Shown here in pieces: positions 1 to 10,700 of a DNA stretch of 64,000 bases (position 1 is the first letter of the stretch; every line of letters begins with the position of its first letter). The translations under genes and the position numbers were made by a program. The stretch is from positions 62,001 through 126,000 of the forward strand of contig DASQAT010000048.1 in NCBI GenBank assembly GCA_035635555.1. The letters are read 5' to 3'. This stretch comes from Candidatus Dormiibacterota bacterium. Its GTDB lineage: Bacteria; Acidobacteriota; Polarisedimenticolia; Gp22-AA2. The notes beneath the pieces were generated by a model, which saw only the letters and a list, made by a program, of their open reading frames with translations, was not told where the DNA came from and did not search any database.

Positions 1-3000
1 CGAAGAGAGTAAACCCCGTCTTCGGCGTCGAAGAGCGCGAGCGGTTTCTCCGCGATCTCCTTGACCACCCACACGCGGATCCCGCCGGAGAGGTTCCCGG
101 AGGCCAGGAGTCTGCCGGACGAATCGAAGGCGAGCACCCAGGCGCCCTGATGCTGCCCGACGATCCGGGGCCGCGTCTTGTCGAGTCGATCCAGCGGTTG
201 GAGATAGATCTTTCCGTCCTTGATGTACCCAACACGCTCTCCGCTGGGATCGACGACGAAATCCGCAACACCATCGAGTTCTGCCAGGATGACCGGTTCA
301 ACTCCGCCACGTGGCCAGGAGAGCAGCCGGACGGTCCCGTAGCCAGATGCCGAAGCGCCGTGGATCGCCGCGGTGATGAGACGCGACCGGTCGGCCGAGA
401 TGAACTCCGGCCTGTGCCGGTCCTCTCCTGAGCCGTACTCGATGGAGCGGATCGGTCGCCCGTCGGGGACGGACCAGACCTGGACGGCGGTGGAGCCATA
501 GGCCGAGGTTAGAAGAACATCGGATCCCGGTCCGAACAGCGTTTTATCGACATGCGTGCCGCGGCCGGCCAGGACACGGGGAGGCCCGCCCCCGGAGGAG
601 AAGAGCAGGATCCTCCCCGTGAAATTCTGGCCCCTGGCGAGCCAGCGTCCATCTGGACTGAACTGGACCTCCGACCCGTTCCCCTCCTCGGACTCATCGA
701 AGACCTGGGGCTGGCGCTCGAGCGCGTCAAGGGCCAGGTGACGGGCCTCCGGCGTGTCGGCCCGTTCCAGGCTGGCGATACTGAACGCCAGGGCCATTGT
801 CGGTCGCGTGTCGATGTGCAGCTGGCCGAAGGCTATCAAGCGGCTCGCGTCGGCGCGCAACGCCTGGTTTTTCGCCCGCACCCACAGTGTGCCGATCGCG
901 GCGACGACCACGAGGAGCGCGGCGATCACGCCCGAAACCGTCGCTCGCACCCGCCGTCGCCGCCGCTCTGTCTGGGAGACCATCGCCCGCGCGAAAGACT
1001 CCTCGGTCGCCGTGAGCCCGCCCGTGTAGCGCTCGCGCCAGACGAGGAACTCCCTGTACGACGTCCCGGTCCATAGAAGATCGCCGGGGCAGCCGCGCTC
1101 CTGCCACATCTGCGCCGCCTGGCGAAGCTGGTCGCGCAGTCCTGCGCTGTCCGCGTCCTGCGTCTGCCAGCGCGCCAGCCGCGGCCAGGCCAGCAGAAGC
1201 GACTCGTGGATGATCTCGACACGTTGGCGTCTGGTCGCCCCGCTGCTTTCGTCCTCCTGCACCTCGAACGATGTCAGCAGGCGCGCGTCGATGAGGGCGC
1301 ACAGGACTCCGTCCGCTCGCTCTCGGTCCCGGAAGATTGACAGCAGGTCGTCCCGGTCCCGTACCGCACGCGTCCTCCGGGCGGTGACCAGGTTGCGGAA
1401 GATCTCCCGCACCAGCGGTCGTCGCTCGGTTCCGATGCGATCCAGGACCGCCTCGGCGTGCTGCGCCAGGGCCCCCGCGACGCCGCCGATCTCCCGGTAC
1501 GCCTCGCGGGTCAGAAGCCCCGCCTCCCGGTTCCGCTTCTCCCAAAGCCGCGCCACGGCGAACGCCAAAAGTGGCAGGGCACCGCGCTCTTCCTTCACCA
1601 CGTCCAGCATCTCCTCGACCAAGGCTTCGTCCTCGAAGCGGTAGCCGCACTTCAGGGCCGGCTGCGTGAGGGCCCGGCGCAGAGCGGCGCCCGTCGGGGG
1701 CCCGAGCGGCGTCAGCTCGGAGAAGATCGGTGTGAGAGGCGGGTGGGCATGGCACTGGAACAGGAAATCGTCCCGCATGGAGAGCAGCACATGCACGTCT
1801 GCCTCGAGCGCCAGCCGTCCGAGAAGCTCCGCGAAGCGCGCCTGCACTTCGGGTGGGTTCAGCGTAAACAGCTCCTCGAACTGATCGACGATGAGCAGCA
1901 CCTGCTCGTGGCGTTTCCGCCATGTGCCGATCAATTCAACCACCACGTCCGGCTCCTCGAACCTCGGCAGCAGACGGACCGCCTCGGCGTCGCCCGAGAG
2001 CTCCGGCGCGAGCGCCTGCGCCAGGGCCATCATCGGAGAGCTGCCGGGATTGCAGACGACGCAGCGCCATCCCTGCGGCAGGGCCGGGATCAGCCCGGCC
2101 CGGAGGAACGAGCTCTTGCCCGCTCCGGACGGCCCGATGATCGCCTGCAGGTGAGGCCAGCGCAGCTTGCGCCACATCTGCTCGACCTCCACCTCGCGCC
2201 CGAAGAAATACTCGGCGTCCGCCTGCGTGAACGACGCGAGGCCCGGATAAGGGCGTCGATCGTCCGCCGCCTGCACGCGCAGGGTGACCACCTCCAGCGC
2301 CCGCGCCAGAGCCTGTGCCGATGGAAAGCGCAATCTCGGATCCTTGGCGATGGCCCGCAGCAGGACCGGGCGCCAGGGACCTTCCGGCAACCGGGGCGGC
2401 TCCTCGCGCGCGCCCGCCCACAGAGCCTCGCGAGTCGTCTGCCCGCTTGATCCTCCCACGCTCACTATCTCGGCCAGCACCACACCCGCTGCGAAGACGT
2501 CGGTCCGGGCGTCCAGAGTCTCTCCCTTGAGCTGCTCGGGCGCCATGTAGGGGCGCGTTCCCACGATCGAGTGGTCCCGGTCATCCGTGACCGGCCTCGC
2601 AAGCCCAAAATCCATGAGGACGACTCGACCCGTGCGCGTGAGCATGATGTTCCCCGGTTTGATGTCCCGATGGACCAGTCCGGCCCCGTGGATGGCCTCC
2701 AGACCGATGAGGAACTGCGAGGCGATCTCCGTCGCTTCCTTGAGATCGAGCGGTCCCCGCTCTCGCAGGACTCCGGCCAGGGTGGTGCCGTCCACGCATT
2801 CCATGGAGACGAGCTCAAGGCCATCGGCCTCGACCAGGTCGAAAATCCGACAGACGTTCGGGGATGCCACCTGCCGGGCTGCGCGCACCTCGCGACGCAG
2901 GAGATCGAGCGACCGCTCGTCTCCGAGACGCTCCCGGTGTAACGACTTGAGAGCCACTTCTACCCGCAGTTTCAGATCGAGGGCCAGCCACACTTCTCCC

Positions 3001-3299
3001 ATCCCGCCCTCGCCGAGGAAGGCACGGATCTGATAACGCTCACCCAAGATCCGCCCGGGCGTGAGCCCGGGGTGGACTGTTCCTGTGTCATTGGACGAAC
3101 GGGCGCCAGGGAGGTCGGCGTTCGGAGGATCGTGCGCCGTTCCGGAGCGCATCGCCATCATGGCCTCCAGGACGCGCAGCTGGTGCAACTGAGGCTGCAG
3201 GGCGGCGTGAGTCGCGCTTTCGCGCTCCCAGTCGACGGCAGCCCCATCGCCAACCGCCGAGGCGAGGCGGAGCAGCGCTTCGTCATCTTGCGTGCTCAA
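1..3299 (-). CDS. Ser/Thr protein kinase with STAND ATPase and WD40-like domains (3' end off window)
   Basis: This is a membrane-anchored eukaryote-like Ser/Thr kinase, cut by the left edge after about 1099 residues. A kinase domain lies at roughly residues 70-330, with the catalytic-loop motif HRDIKPGN near 208, DFG in MDFGLA, and an APE motif in YMAPEQ. A STAND-type P-loop (GPSGAGKSS near 388) and Walker B (IVDQFEELF near 468) follow. A membrane segment lies near 775-800 after an Arg-rich stretch, then WD40-like propeller repeats run to the edge. I chose TTG at 3299 because it gives an acidic N-terminus (STQDDEALLRLA), has GGAGA upstream, and overlaps the sigma-factor stop by 17 nt, which implies translational coupling. 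The domain order is typical of kinases partnered with ECF sigma factors. The substrate is unknown. Confidence 0.9.
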   Translation of the reverse strand, partial: MSTQDDEALLRLASAVGDGAAVDWERESATHAALQPQLHQLRVLEAMMAMRSGTAHDPPNADLPGARSSNDTGTVHPGLTPGRILGERYQIRAFLGEGGMGEVWLALDLKLRVEVALKSLHRERLGDERSLDLLRREVRAARQVASPNVCRIFDLVEADGLELVSMECVDGTTLAGVLRERGPLDLKEATEIASQFLIGLEAIHGAGLVHRDIKPGNIMLTRTGRVVLMDFGLARPVTDDRDHSIVGTRPYMAPEQLKGETLDARTDVFAAGVVLAEIVSVGGSSGQTTREALWAGAREEPPRLPEGPWRPVLLRAIAKDPRLRFPSAQALARALEVVTLRVQAADDRRPYPGLASFTQADAEYFFGREVEVEQMWRKLRWPHLQAIIGPSGAGKSSFLRAGLIPALPQGWRCVVCNPGSSPMMALAQALAPELSGDAEAVRLLPRFEEPDVVVELIGTWRKRHEQVLLIVDQFEELFTLNPPEVQARFAELLGRLALEADVHVLLSMRDDFLFQCHAHPPLTPIFSELTPLGPPTGAALRRALTQPALKCGYRFEDEALVEEMLDVVKEERGALPLLAFAVARLWEKRNREAGLLTREAYREIGGVAGALAQHAEAVLDRIGTERRPLVREIFRNLVTARRTRAVRDRDDLLSIFRDRERADGVLCALIDARLLTSFEVQEDESSGATRRQRVEIIHESLLLAWPRLARWQTQDADSAGLRDQLRQAAQMWQERGCPGDLLWTGTSYREFLVWRERYTGGLTATEESFARAMVSQTERRRRRVRATVSGVIAALLVVVAAIGTLWVRAKNQALRADASRLIAFGQLHIDTRPTMALAFSIASLERADTPEARHLALDALERQPQVFDESEEGNGSEVQFSPDGRWLARGQNFTGRILLFSSGGGPPRVLAGRGTHVDKTLFGPGSDVLLTSAYGSTAVQVWSVPDGRPIRSIEYGSGEDRHRPEFISADRSRLITAAIHGASASGYGTVRLLSWPRGGVEPVILAELDGVADFVVDPSGERVGYIKDGKIYLQPLDRLDKTRPRIVGQHQGAWVLAFDSSGRLLASGNLSGGIRVWVVKEIAEKPLALFDAEDGVYSL

Positions 3300-3861
3300 C
3301 CATCTTCTCCGAGAGGCGGGCCAGGGCCCGCGCCACGAGCATCCGGGCTGCATCCATCGAAGGGCTGCCCATCGCCTCGGCCACCTGCTGGTAGGTGAAG
3401 CCCATCTCGACCCGCAGCACCACGGCCTGCTGCTGTTCCTCCGTCAGGGTCGCCAGGGCCGCCTCGTAGGAATCGATCGCCTCCGTCCCGATCGCCTCGG
3501 CGAGTGGCGAGGGATGCCTGTCTTCGAGCCCGGCCGGCAGGGGCTCCATCTCCGGTCCACGATCGACGCGCCGCAGCGTTGCGCGGATCTCGTTCAGGAG
3601 AATCGTGCGCAGGTAGGCCAGGAACGCCCCCTCGCGTCGCGGCTCGAATCCCCCCACCCTGTCCAGAGCCCGGAGGAGAGTCACCTGCACGACATCCTCG
3701 GTGTCGATCAGGGCGCGGGCACGCGGGGGGACGCGGCCGTGCGCCCAGCGCCGCAGGAGGGTCCGGTAGCGGACGACCAGCCGCGCGCGCGCCTCCTCGT
3801 CCCCCTCGCGCACCTTGGCGAGCAGCGAGGCAGTGCTTTCGACGTCGTCTCGAGCGGCCAT
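3283..3861 (-). CDS. ECF-family RNA polymerase sigma factor
   Basis: This is an alternative sigma factor of about 192 residues. Region 2 is visible as DTEDVVQVTLLRALDRVGGFEP with the following AFLAYLRTILLNEIR. Region 4 is the C-terminal helix-turn-helix, with LTEEQQQAVVLRVEMGFTYQQVAEAMG then ARMLVARALARLSEKM. An in-frame start 20 codons upstream (3921) exists, but MAARDDVESTASLLAKV is the more typical ECF N-terminus. The gene is followed, with a 17-nt overlap, by the Ser/Thr kinase. ECF sigma factors paired with such kinases are usually controlled by phosphorylation or protein contact rather than by a classical anti-sigma factor, and none is seen here. That mode of control is inference. Confidence 0.88.
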   Translation of the reverse strand: MAARDDVESTASLLAKVREGDEEARARLVVRYRTLLRRWAHGRVPPRARALIDTEDVVQVTLLRALDRVGGFEPRREGAFLAYLRTILLNEIRATLRRVDRGPEMEPLPAGLEDRHPSPLAEAIGTEAIDSYEAALATLTEEQQQAVVLRVEMGFTYQQVAEAMGSPSMDAARMLVARALARLSEKMVEHAR

Positions 3862-4173
3862 TTCAAGCCGTAAGCGGCACGGGTGCCGGGGCCAGGAGGA
3901 ACCCCCAATCGTTCCGTGCACTCGCCCGCTGAGCGAATTGCCTACCTTCTTCTCTGTTTTCGCCGCTTGCCAATATTGTCGGAATTATCCCACATCGGCC
4001 GTTCGGTTGCGCCCGCCGCGGGCATTGATCTCCATGAAAGCGGAGTGGTCCTCCAGAGAGGAGGTGGAAGGCGGGGAAGCACCCTGCTTCAGAGTCTCCG
4101 CGAATGGATGGTGGACCGGTAGGCAGTCAACTCGATCCTTAATTATGGATCATCAACAGTCAGGGAGGTGGGT
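3862..4173. other. Divergent intergenic region
   Basis: About 310 bases separate the minus-strand sigma-factor gene from the plus-strand secreted-protein gene. The stretch is more AT-rich than its surroundings around 3935-3990 and 4135-4155 and must hold both promoters. I could not identify a convincing -35/-10 pair on either strand. Short open frames here have no plausible protein character. Confidence 0.5.
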
Positions 4174-4683
4174 ATGTCTGCAGGAATGAAGAGAGCTGTA
4201 CGGGCCCTGTCGGCAGTCCTCGGCGCGCTCCTCGTGGTGTCCAGTCAGACCATGGCCGGGCAACCGGTGCACGAGGTGCGTGGGCATGCGGTCTTCACCC
4301 TCGATCCGCCGGCAGCCATCGATCAGGTGACGATCAATGCCGCCACGGACGAGAATGGCGTCGTGAGAGGCAGCATGTCGGTCTGGCCGCTGGTCTACCT
4401 CCTGGACCTCGTGCCGCCGACGCCCGTCGTTCCGGACCTCGCGGGCTGGACCCAGGTGATCCGGCTGACCAAGCTGGAGGTGGCGGGAAACGTGGCACAC
4501 GCGGGCGGGATTGTCATCTTTGACAATCGCTTGCCGGATCTCTTCATCGGGTGTCCCATCAATTTCACGGTCACGGACAACGGCAGCGGCGGGTCGGATG
4601 ACGTGCTGGAGATCGACGTCCTCTGCTCGGGAGGCGGCTCCGCTGTCCGCACGATCCTCGGCGGCAACTTCACAGTTAGATAG
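4174..4683 (+). CDS. Small secreted hypothetical protein
   Basis: This 169-residue protein has a clear Sec signal peptide: MSAGMKRAVR, a hydrophobic core, then an SQTMA-G cleavage region. The mature part is beta-rich and has two cysteines (GCPINFTVTDNG and VLCSGGG), which could form a disulfide. I do not recognise a family. ATG at 4174 was chosen over the in-frame GTG at 4168 because GGGAGG at 4163-4168 is then correctly placed as a ribosome binding site. A strong hairpin follows the stop. The neighbouring convergent gene encodes a giant protease, but nothing shows a functional link. Confidence 0.75.
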   Translation: MSAGMKRAVRALSAVLGALLVVSSQTMAGQPVHEVRGHAVFTLDPPAAIDQVTINAATDENGVVRGSMSVWPLVYLLDLVPPTPVVPDLAGWTQVIRLTKLEVAGNVAHAGGIVIFDNRLPDLFIGCPINFTVTDNGSGGSDDVLEIDVLCSGGGSAVRTILGGNFTVR

Positions 4684-4710
4684 GTCCTTCTTCCTGGCAC
4701 CTGATTGTCG

Positions 4711-4740
4711 GGCCGGCTCCGGAAGCGCGGAGCCGGCCTT
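4711..4740. terminator. Bidirectional hairpin terminator between convergent genes
   Basis: A perfect 10-bp inverted repeat, GGCCGGCTCC then an 8-nt loop then GGAGCCGGCC, lies just after the secreted-protein stop and about 20 bases before the end of the convergent protease gene. A short T/C-rich tail follows on the plus strand. It can serve both transcripts. Confidence 0.8.
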
Positions 4741-4758
4741 CCCTGCCGAATCATCCCG

Positions 4759-7700
4759 TCAAGGCTGGCAGGAGGTCGCCGATCCTGGCGCCGCCGAGCT
4801 GTTCACCCTGTATGGTGAAGCGTTGGCGGTCGGGCAACCGAAGCCCGTGGTGAGCGGGTTGTTCTGAAGCGGTCCAACCCCAGCTTGACCGAGGTTCAGG
4901 CAGGTACCGCCTGCGCCGCAATTGGCGTTCGTGGCGCATGGCGCGCTCGGCGTCGAACCGAAAATGCACCTGCCGGGGTTGACGCACCCAAGGGCCCCGT
5001 TGACATCACCTGCCGTCGCCGCGTTCGCCACGTAGAACGTCGCGGCACCGTGGGTCGGGTCCTGGTCGTCGATCTGGTTGAGAGCGCCGGTCGTGGCGTT
5101 CGTGGCGACCACGGACAGGTTGTTGCGGAAGCAGGTGGTGGCAACGTGCTGCCAGCCCGAAGGGGGGCCGGGCGCCACGAATCCGTTGCCGAGACCCATC
5201 GACGTGATGGTCCCCTTGTAGACATCCACCGGACCGAACCCGGCCGGAGACACCAGATTCAGAGTTGTCGTCCGGGCCGCCCTGTCATACAGGACGCCCG
5301 CGTTGCGGTCGTAGGAGTTCGCTTGCGTCCCGAAGACAATGTCACCGTCCGATTCGGCGTTGGCTCCGGCGTAGATCGCCAGCTTGATCGTTTTTGGGGT
5401 GAGACTGGTGCAGCTGGTGTCCGAGCTGCAGCGGACCCTGACCGAGTACGTGGGGCTGTACTCCGTCGGAGTGTCCAGGAAGGACGCCTTGCCGCTCCAT
5501 TCCTGCACCACGACACCGTTCTTGCCGAACTCGAATTGCGCCCCGCCGTCGGCGCAGCCACCCGGCAGGCTCGAGTCGACTGCCGAGACGAGGATCGACT
5601 GGCCTGCAACCGGCACCAGGCTCGCTCCGAACACGTTGTTGTTGAGATCGGTCGTCTTGATCTGCGGCAAAGTGCCTTTGTCAGTGCCGGCGGCGCTCTC
5701 GTTGCAGTCATCGGCCGTGGTGGCTGGGCAGACTGTTGGTGGCGCAGCCTTCAGATCTGGAACTGGCGCCACTTGCGACGTGACGACGCCGGTGATGTCG
5801 ATGTTGTCGAGCCACCAGCCAGCGACGCCAGGGGCGCTGGTTCCGCATTCAAAGTACGAGGAGCAGTCTTTCCCCCAGCTGGCGGCAATCCAGCGGATTC
5901 GTATCCTCTGACCGAGGAAGCCGTCCAGGTTGAACTTCGATTGGACCCAGACGCCCTTCCCCGAGGGCTCGACGACGCCGCCTGAGCACGTGAAGGTCTG
6001 GTCCGCTGTTGTGCCGGCGACGCTTCCGCACTGCGACCAGGCTTTCGAGCTGAAGCACATCGTCTCGTGCACCCCGCGCGGGGCGGGTGGCGCTGTGCCC
6101 GTGTCGGTCGGAGTCAACTCACAGTAGTTGGCGCCGAACACGCTCCAGGCCGGGACGGTGTTTTCGTAGACGTTCTGGAACGGCACGAGCGTGTCCCAGG
6201 AGCCCCAGTCGTCCCTGGCTGGACTGGGGTCGAGGTCGGTCTGCACCTGGACCTGGGCGCAGTCGAGGCACACGTCCAGCAATGTTCCGCCGGTCGCCAG
6301 GGCGACGATGTGCCAAAAGGACAGCTTGAAGTCGTTCCCGTCACGCGGGATCAGGGCCAGGTTGATCGGATTCGAGACGAGCGCCTGCAAGGTGCGCAAG
6401 TGCGTCGTATCGCCGACGGCGAACGAGTTGTTGTCGAAGTGCGCCCCCATGTGCAACGAGTTGGGAGGCGAGAACGCCTTCTGTCCGTCGGCCGGGGTGT
6501 CGTACGAGCAGCCGCCGACGCATCCCGTCTGGGCGGTGCCTCCGAAGCCTCCACTTTCCGTGTTCGGGCAGTTCATGGCCGTCGGCGGGCAGTGGAAATG
6601 CCAGTCCATCGGGAAGTCCGGATCGAGGATGCAGGTCGGATTCCCTTCGGCCGGCGTGGTGAATCCGCCGCAGGCCTTGCCGGTCAGGACGTTTGTGCCG
6701 ACGCCGGTCGCGCTGCCATGCATATAGGAGCCGTGGCCGATCACGCCGGTGCCGGCATCCAAGAGACGAAACGTGTCAGCGGTCGAGAACACGCCGTCGC
6801 CGTCGCGGTCCGAATCGAAAGTCTCGCGCAGCGTGCCGTCGTCGCCAGTTCCAGGGATGCCGTCCGGGCCGGCTATGAAGGTCCGCCCTCCGACCGGAAT
6901 GTCCAGGTCGGCAGGGAGACTGAAACAGGCGGTACCTCCCAGGACCTCGTTGGAGTTCGCCGTGACGCAGAGGTTGATATGGGCCGTGCTCGACTGCGTG
7001 CTCTGCATGGTGTCGCTCGTTTGGAATGTGAAGCTCGATCCGGCCACGAGCGGCGTCAGGCTTCCCACCTCCACGGTCGCCGCTGCGGGCACCGACCCGA
7101 CCACGACCCTCGGGAAGGTGATGCAGGCCACGTTAGGGTCCGCCGAATGCAGTGTGAAGCTTGCTCCAGTCAGGGCCTGACCGGTGTTCTGGATGCGGAC
7201 CGTCACCAGCCCAGTCTCTCCGGTGTCAGGGAAGGCGTCGTGATCACCATCGATGTCCTGGTAACTGGCCTGCAGGATGGAAAATTTCGCGAGCGGAAGC
7301 TGCTGGCAGGAGACGATGCCCGAAAAGGCAACGAGATCATCCGGCACGCCGTCGAAATCGTCGTCCAACGAGCCGGCCGAGTCGCAGGCGTCGCCCAGAC
7401 CGTCGCGGTCGCTGTCGAGCTGCCGCTTCGTGCCCGGAATGATCGTCGGGTTGTAGACGTCGGGGCAGTCGTCGAGGGCATCCTCTATCCCGTCGGCGTC
7501 GGCGTCGTCGTCAACCACCGAGCAGTCCTGCGACGGGCTGTGGTGCACCGCCGTCTGGCAGATTCCGCCCGCCGGGCAGTCGGTGCTGCTGGTACAGGAG
7601 ATCAGAGGCGCGTTGCCGCACAGGCGGACGAGGGCGACCCCCAGACAGTCTCCGTCGCAGGCATTGCCCAGGTGGTCACCGTCCCGGTCCTTCTGGTCGC

Positions 7701-10700
7701 CGTTGGCCGTCAGCACGCAGTTGTCGCTGATGTCGAAAATTCCGTCGGCGTCCAGGTCGTCCAGGCCGAAGCACTCGAAGCCCCGGGTCAGGTCGCAGGT
7801 GCCGCCGCCGCAATCGGTGTCGAGGAGACAGGGGCCGAGTATCCCACCGATGCAGTGGCCCTCCTGGCTGGCGTTATACAGGTCGGGGCAGTTGTCGGAG
7901 GCGTTGTCCACGCCGTCGCCATCCACGTCGTCGAGCTCGCAGGCATCGCCGACACCGTCCGCGTTGGCGTCTTCCTGGCCGGGGTTGGCGACGTTCACAC
8001 AGTTGTCGCATAGATTGCCGATGCCGTCGCCATCCCCGTCCTCCTGCAGCGGGTTGTAGATGAGGGGACAGTCGTCGACCGCAGTGTTGACCCCATCACC
8101 GTCGAGGTTGTCGAACTGGGACTCGCCCGCCTGACCGTCATGATCGCCGTCGCAGTTCGGGTCGAGGTAGTAGACGATGAACTGTCTGTCGTTGCCCGGA
8201 ACGACGAAGACATTGTCGGGCGTGTTCGAGGTGCCCGAGAAGACTACGTTGCTCCGGAACAGCCCCGGTTGTCCAGACACGGCAGGCAGGGTGTAGCGCT
8301 TGGCGTTCGGCTTGAGGACGGTGAATCGCGCGGTGGAGAACAGATCGGCGTCGCTCTCGGTTACGATCATCACCTGGACGCTCGGCGTGCCCCCGGGCAG
8401 CTTCGGATCCACCACGCTGATCTGGACCGACTCTTCGCACTCGTACAGGTTCGTGCGATCCACGGCGATCGTGGCGCACTGTCCGCCCGCGGGATTCCCC
8501 GGCGTGCCGAACCGGCTGCAGGCAGGCATGTGCGCCGGGTTGAAGGAGGACTCGTCCAGGGGGTGGAACTCATCCCACTCGAAAACCACGTCGTCCACAC
8601 CGAATCCGTAGTCGGTGAGGAGAGCCGCCGACTCGTTGCTGGAGAATCCCAAGGCGATCGCCCAGCGGTTGCCCACGCTCGGGCCGGGATTGACGCCCGC
8701 TTCGAAACCGATCAGGGTCTCGGGGGCCGCTCTGCCGAGCAGGGTCTCGACCTGAAACCCTCCTTCGTAACCGACCAAAGTCGCCTCGAAATTCCGCACC
8801 GGCCCGGGGTTATTGATTCCTTCCAGCGTACAGGTACCGTTGCCGGTGCAGTTCGCGCTCGTCTCGCACAGACCTCCGGGGTTCGTGCCGCCGCTGCAGA
8901 CGCCCGGAACGGTAGAGGCCGCCTGCGGGAACTTCAGGTAGTCCGGGTGCGCCGTCGGGATGGGAGAGGTGCGGCCCGGGACAGAAATGTAGCCGGAGAA
9001 TCCGGTCTCGCTGCCGCCGTCGAAGGGCGTGCCGCCGTTGGCGTCGCTGAACGGGCCGAACGTCCTCTGGTACGGGAAGATAGTGTCCGGGCCAATCCCG
9101 TAGTACCACGAGAAGGCGAACATGCTGGTTGGCCAGCCGCCTTGGAGTGCGTAATAAATGTCCAGCTCCTGGCCCAGGAGGCTGATGGTGCTGTCCTCAT
9201 CCAGGTTGTTGTCGATGGTGATGCCTAACTGGGCATAATAGCTACCCGTCACCTCATCGTTGATGTTCATGGCCAGGCGCTGAAACTCGACGCCGTATCC
9301 GAAGCCGCGTGCGTCCGGGAGTTGGTTGACCTTCGCGATGATTGGGGAGTGCAGCACGTCCATGACCAGCTCGACACGATTCTCGGTGTTCGGGTCGTTC
9401 GGAACGTTGTAGTTGTCACAGGCGGTGGCGCCGCCGGAGGGCGTGCTCGGGTCGCCGTCGCCCGTGTGCCAGATGCCGTAATGATTCAGCCCACCCCCCG
9501 AAGTTTGGAAGCCGCACAGGCCGTTCGTCTTCCACTCCCACATCGGGTTGGCGGAGATTGACCCCGCATTGCTCTGTGGGTGTCTGATCGGCACCCAGCC
9601 GCCGTTGGTGCTGTCGAAGTTCCAGGGAACCTTGTCGCCGCTCGACGGCCCTGTCACCGAGAACAGGATGCCGCGGTCCAGGAGGCCGTTGGGGATGATG
9701 TCCCGCTCGTTCGCGTCCAGGAGGCCGTTGTTGTTCAGATCCTCGCCGAGAGTGTTGCTGACCATCTCCGCCGCGACCGTCAGTGTGGAGGGGTTGTCCG
9801 CGCCGAGCACGAACATGCTCGAGAACGTGACGTCCTCGTCCGGCAGGACAAAAAGCCTGACCGGGTCGATGATGTCGGGACGATCGATGATCAGGTTGCG
9901 GTTCAGGTCGCGCACCTGGCGGCCGCCGGCCGGAAAATCGGTGGAGTAGCGCCGCGTGTCGCGGTCAGCGTTTATGACGTTCGTGAACGCGTAGGACTGC
10001 CGGTCGATCCGCCGCCCCTTGTTCAGGGAATCCAGCGTCAGCGTCATGGTGACCTGGCGATTGGCAATGCTTAGCCCGTTGGCGGCCGTCTGGTTGACGA
10101 CGACATGGAAGTAGGCTCCCTGCACGGCGCCCTCCGGCACACGACCGAGGTTCAGAGGTGAGTCGAGGACCTGGATAGCCTGTGCACCAGGCCCGGAGGG
10201 TGTCAGCGTGGCGACGACGCCGGGGTAGTCATCCGACGAGGAGTCGAGCATGCTGCTCCGCCCACGGTTGCTCAAAGCGATTCCGTAGGTCAGGACTTCA
10301 CCGGCGTCGAGGTACTCGTCGTTGTCGCAGCCGCCGGCGACGGAAGTCTGCGGACCGATGACGTTGTTCCCCAGAATGGCGAAGAAGCCGGGCACGAAAT
10401 CGGGTGAGCATTCGACTCGGGCCGAGGCCGTGACTGCCGGCTGACCGGCCGGAGCGTAGGTGGCGACGACCGTCATTCCGGTGTCGGCCTCGAGGATGCC
10501 ATTGCCCGGGACGGGGGACTGGAGCAGGCGCACCGGCACCTCCGACGATGTGCTCGATCCCGGGGTCGCGGCGGAGGCGAAGGCGATGCCGCTCTCGGTG
10601 TCCACGATAGCGCCGGCGGCGTTCCGCACGGAGAAGGTGGTGGAGCCGCTTGATCGGCCGGCGCCGGCTCCGGTCGTGTCGAGGATGGCCGCAACCGCGG

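Noticed and set aside
6067-8013. 648-residue plus-strand open frame
   Set aside because: It is the complement of the giant protease's TSP3 region, and the VG/AV-rich repeats mirror the Asp/Gly codons.
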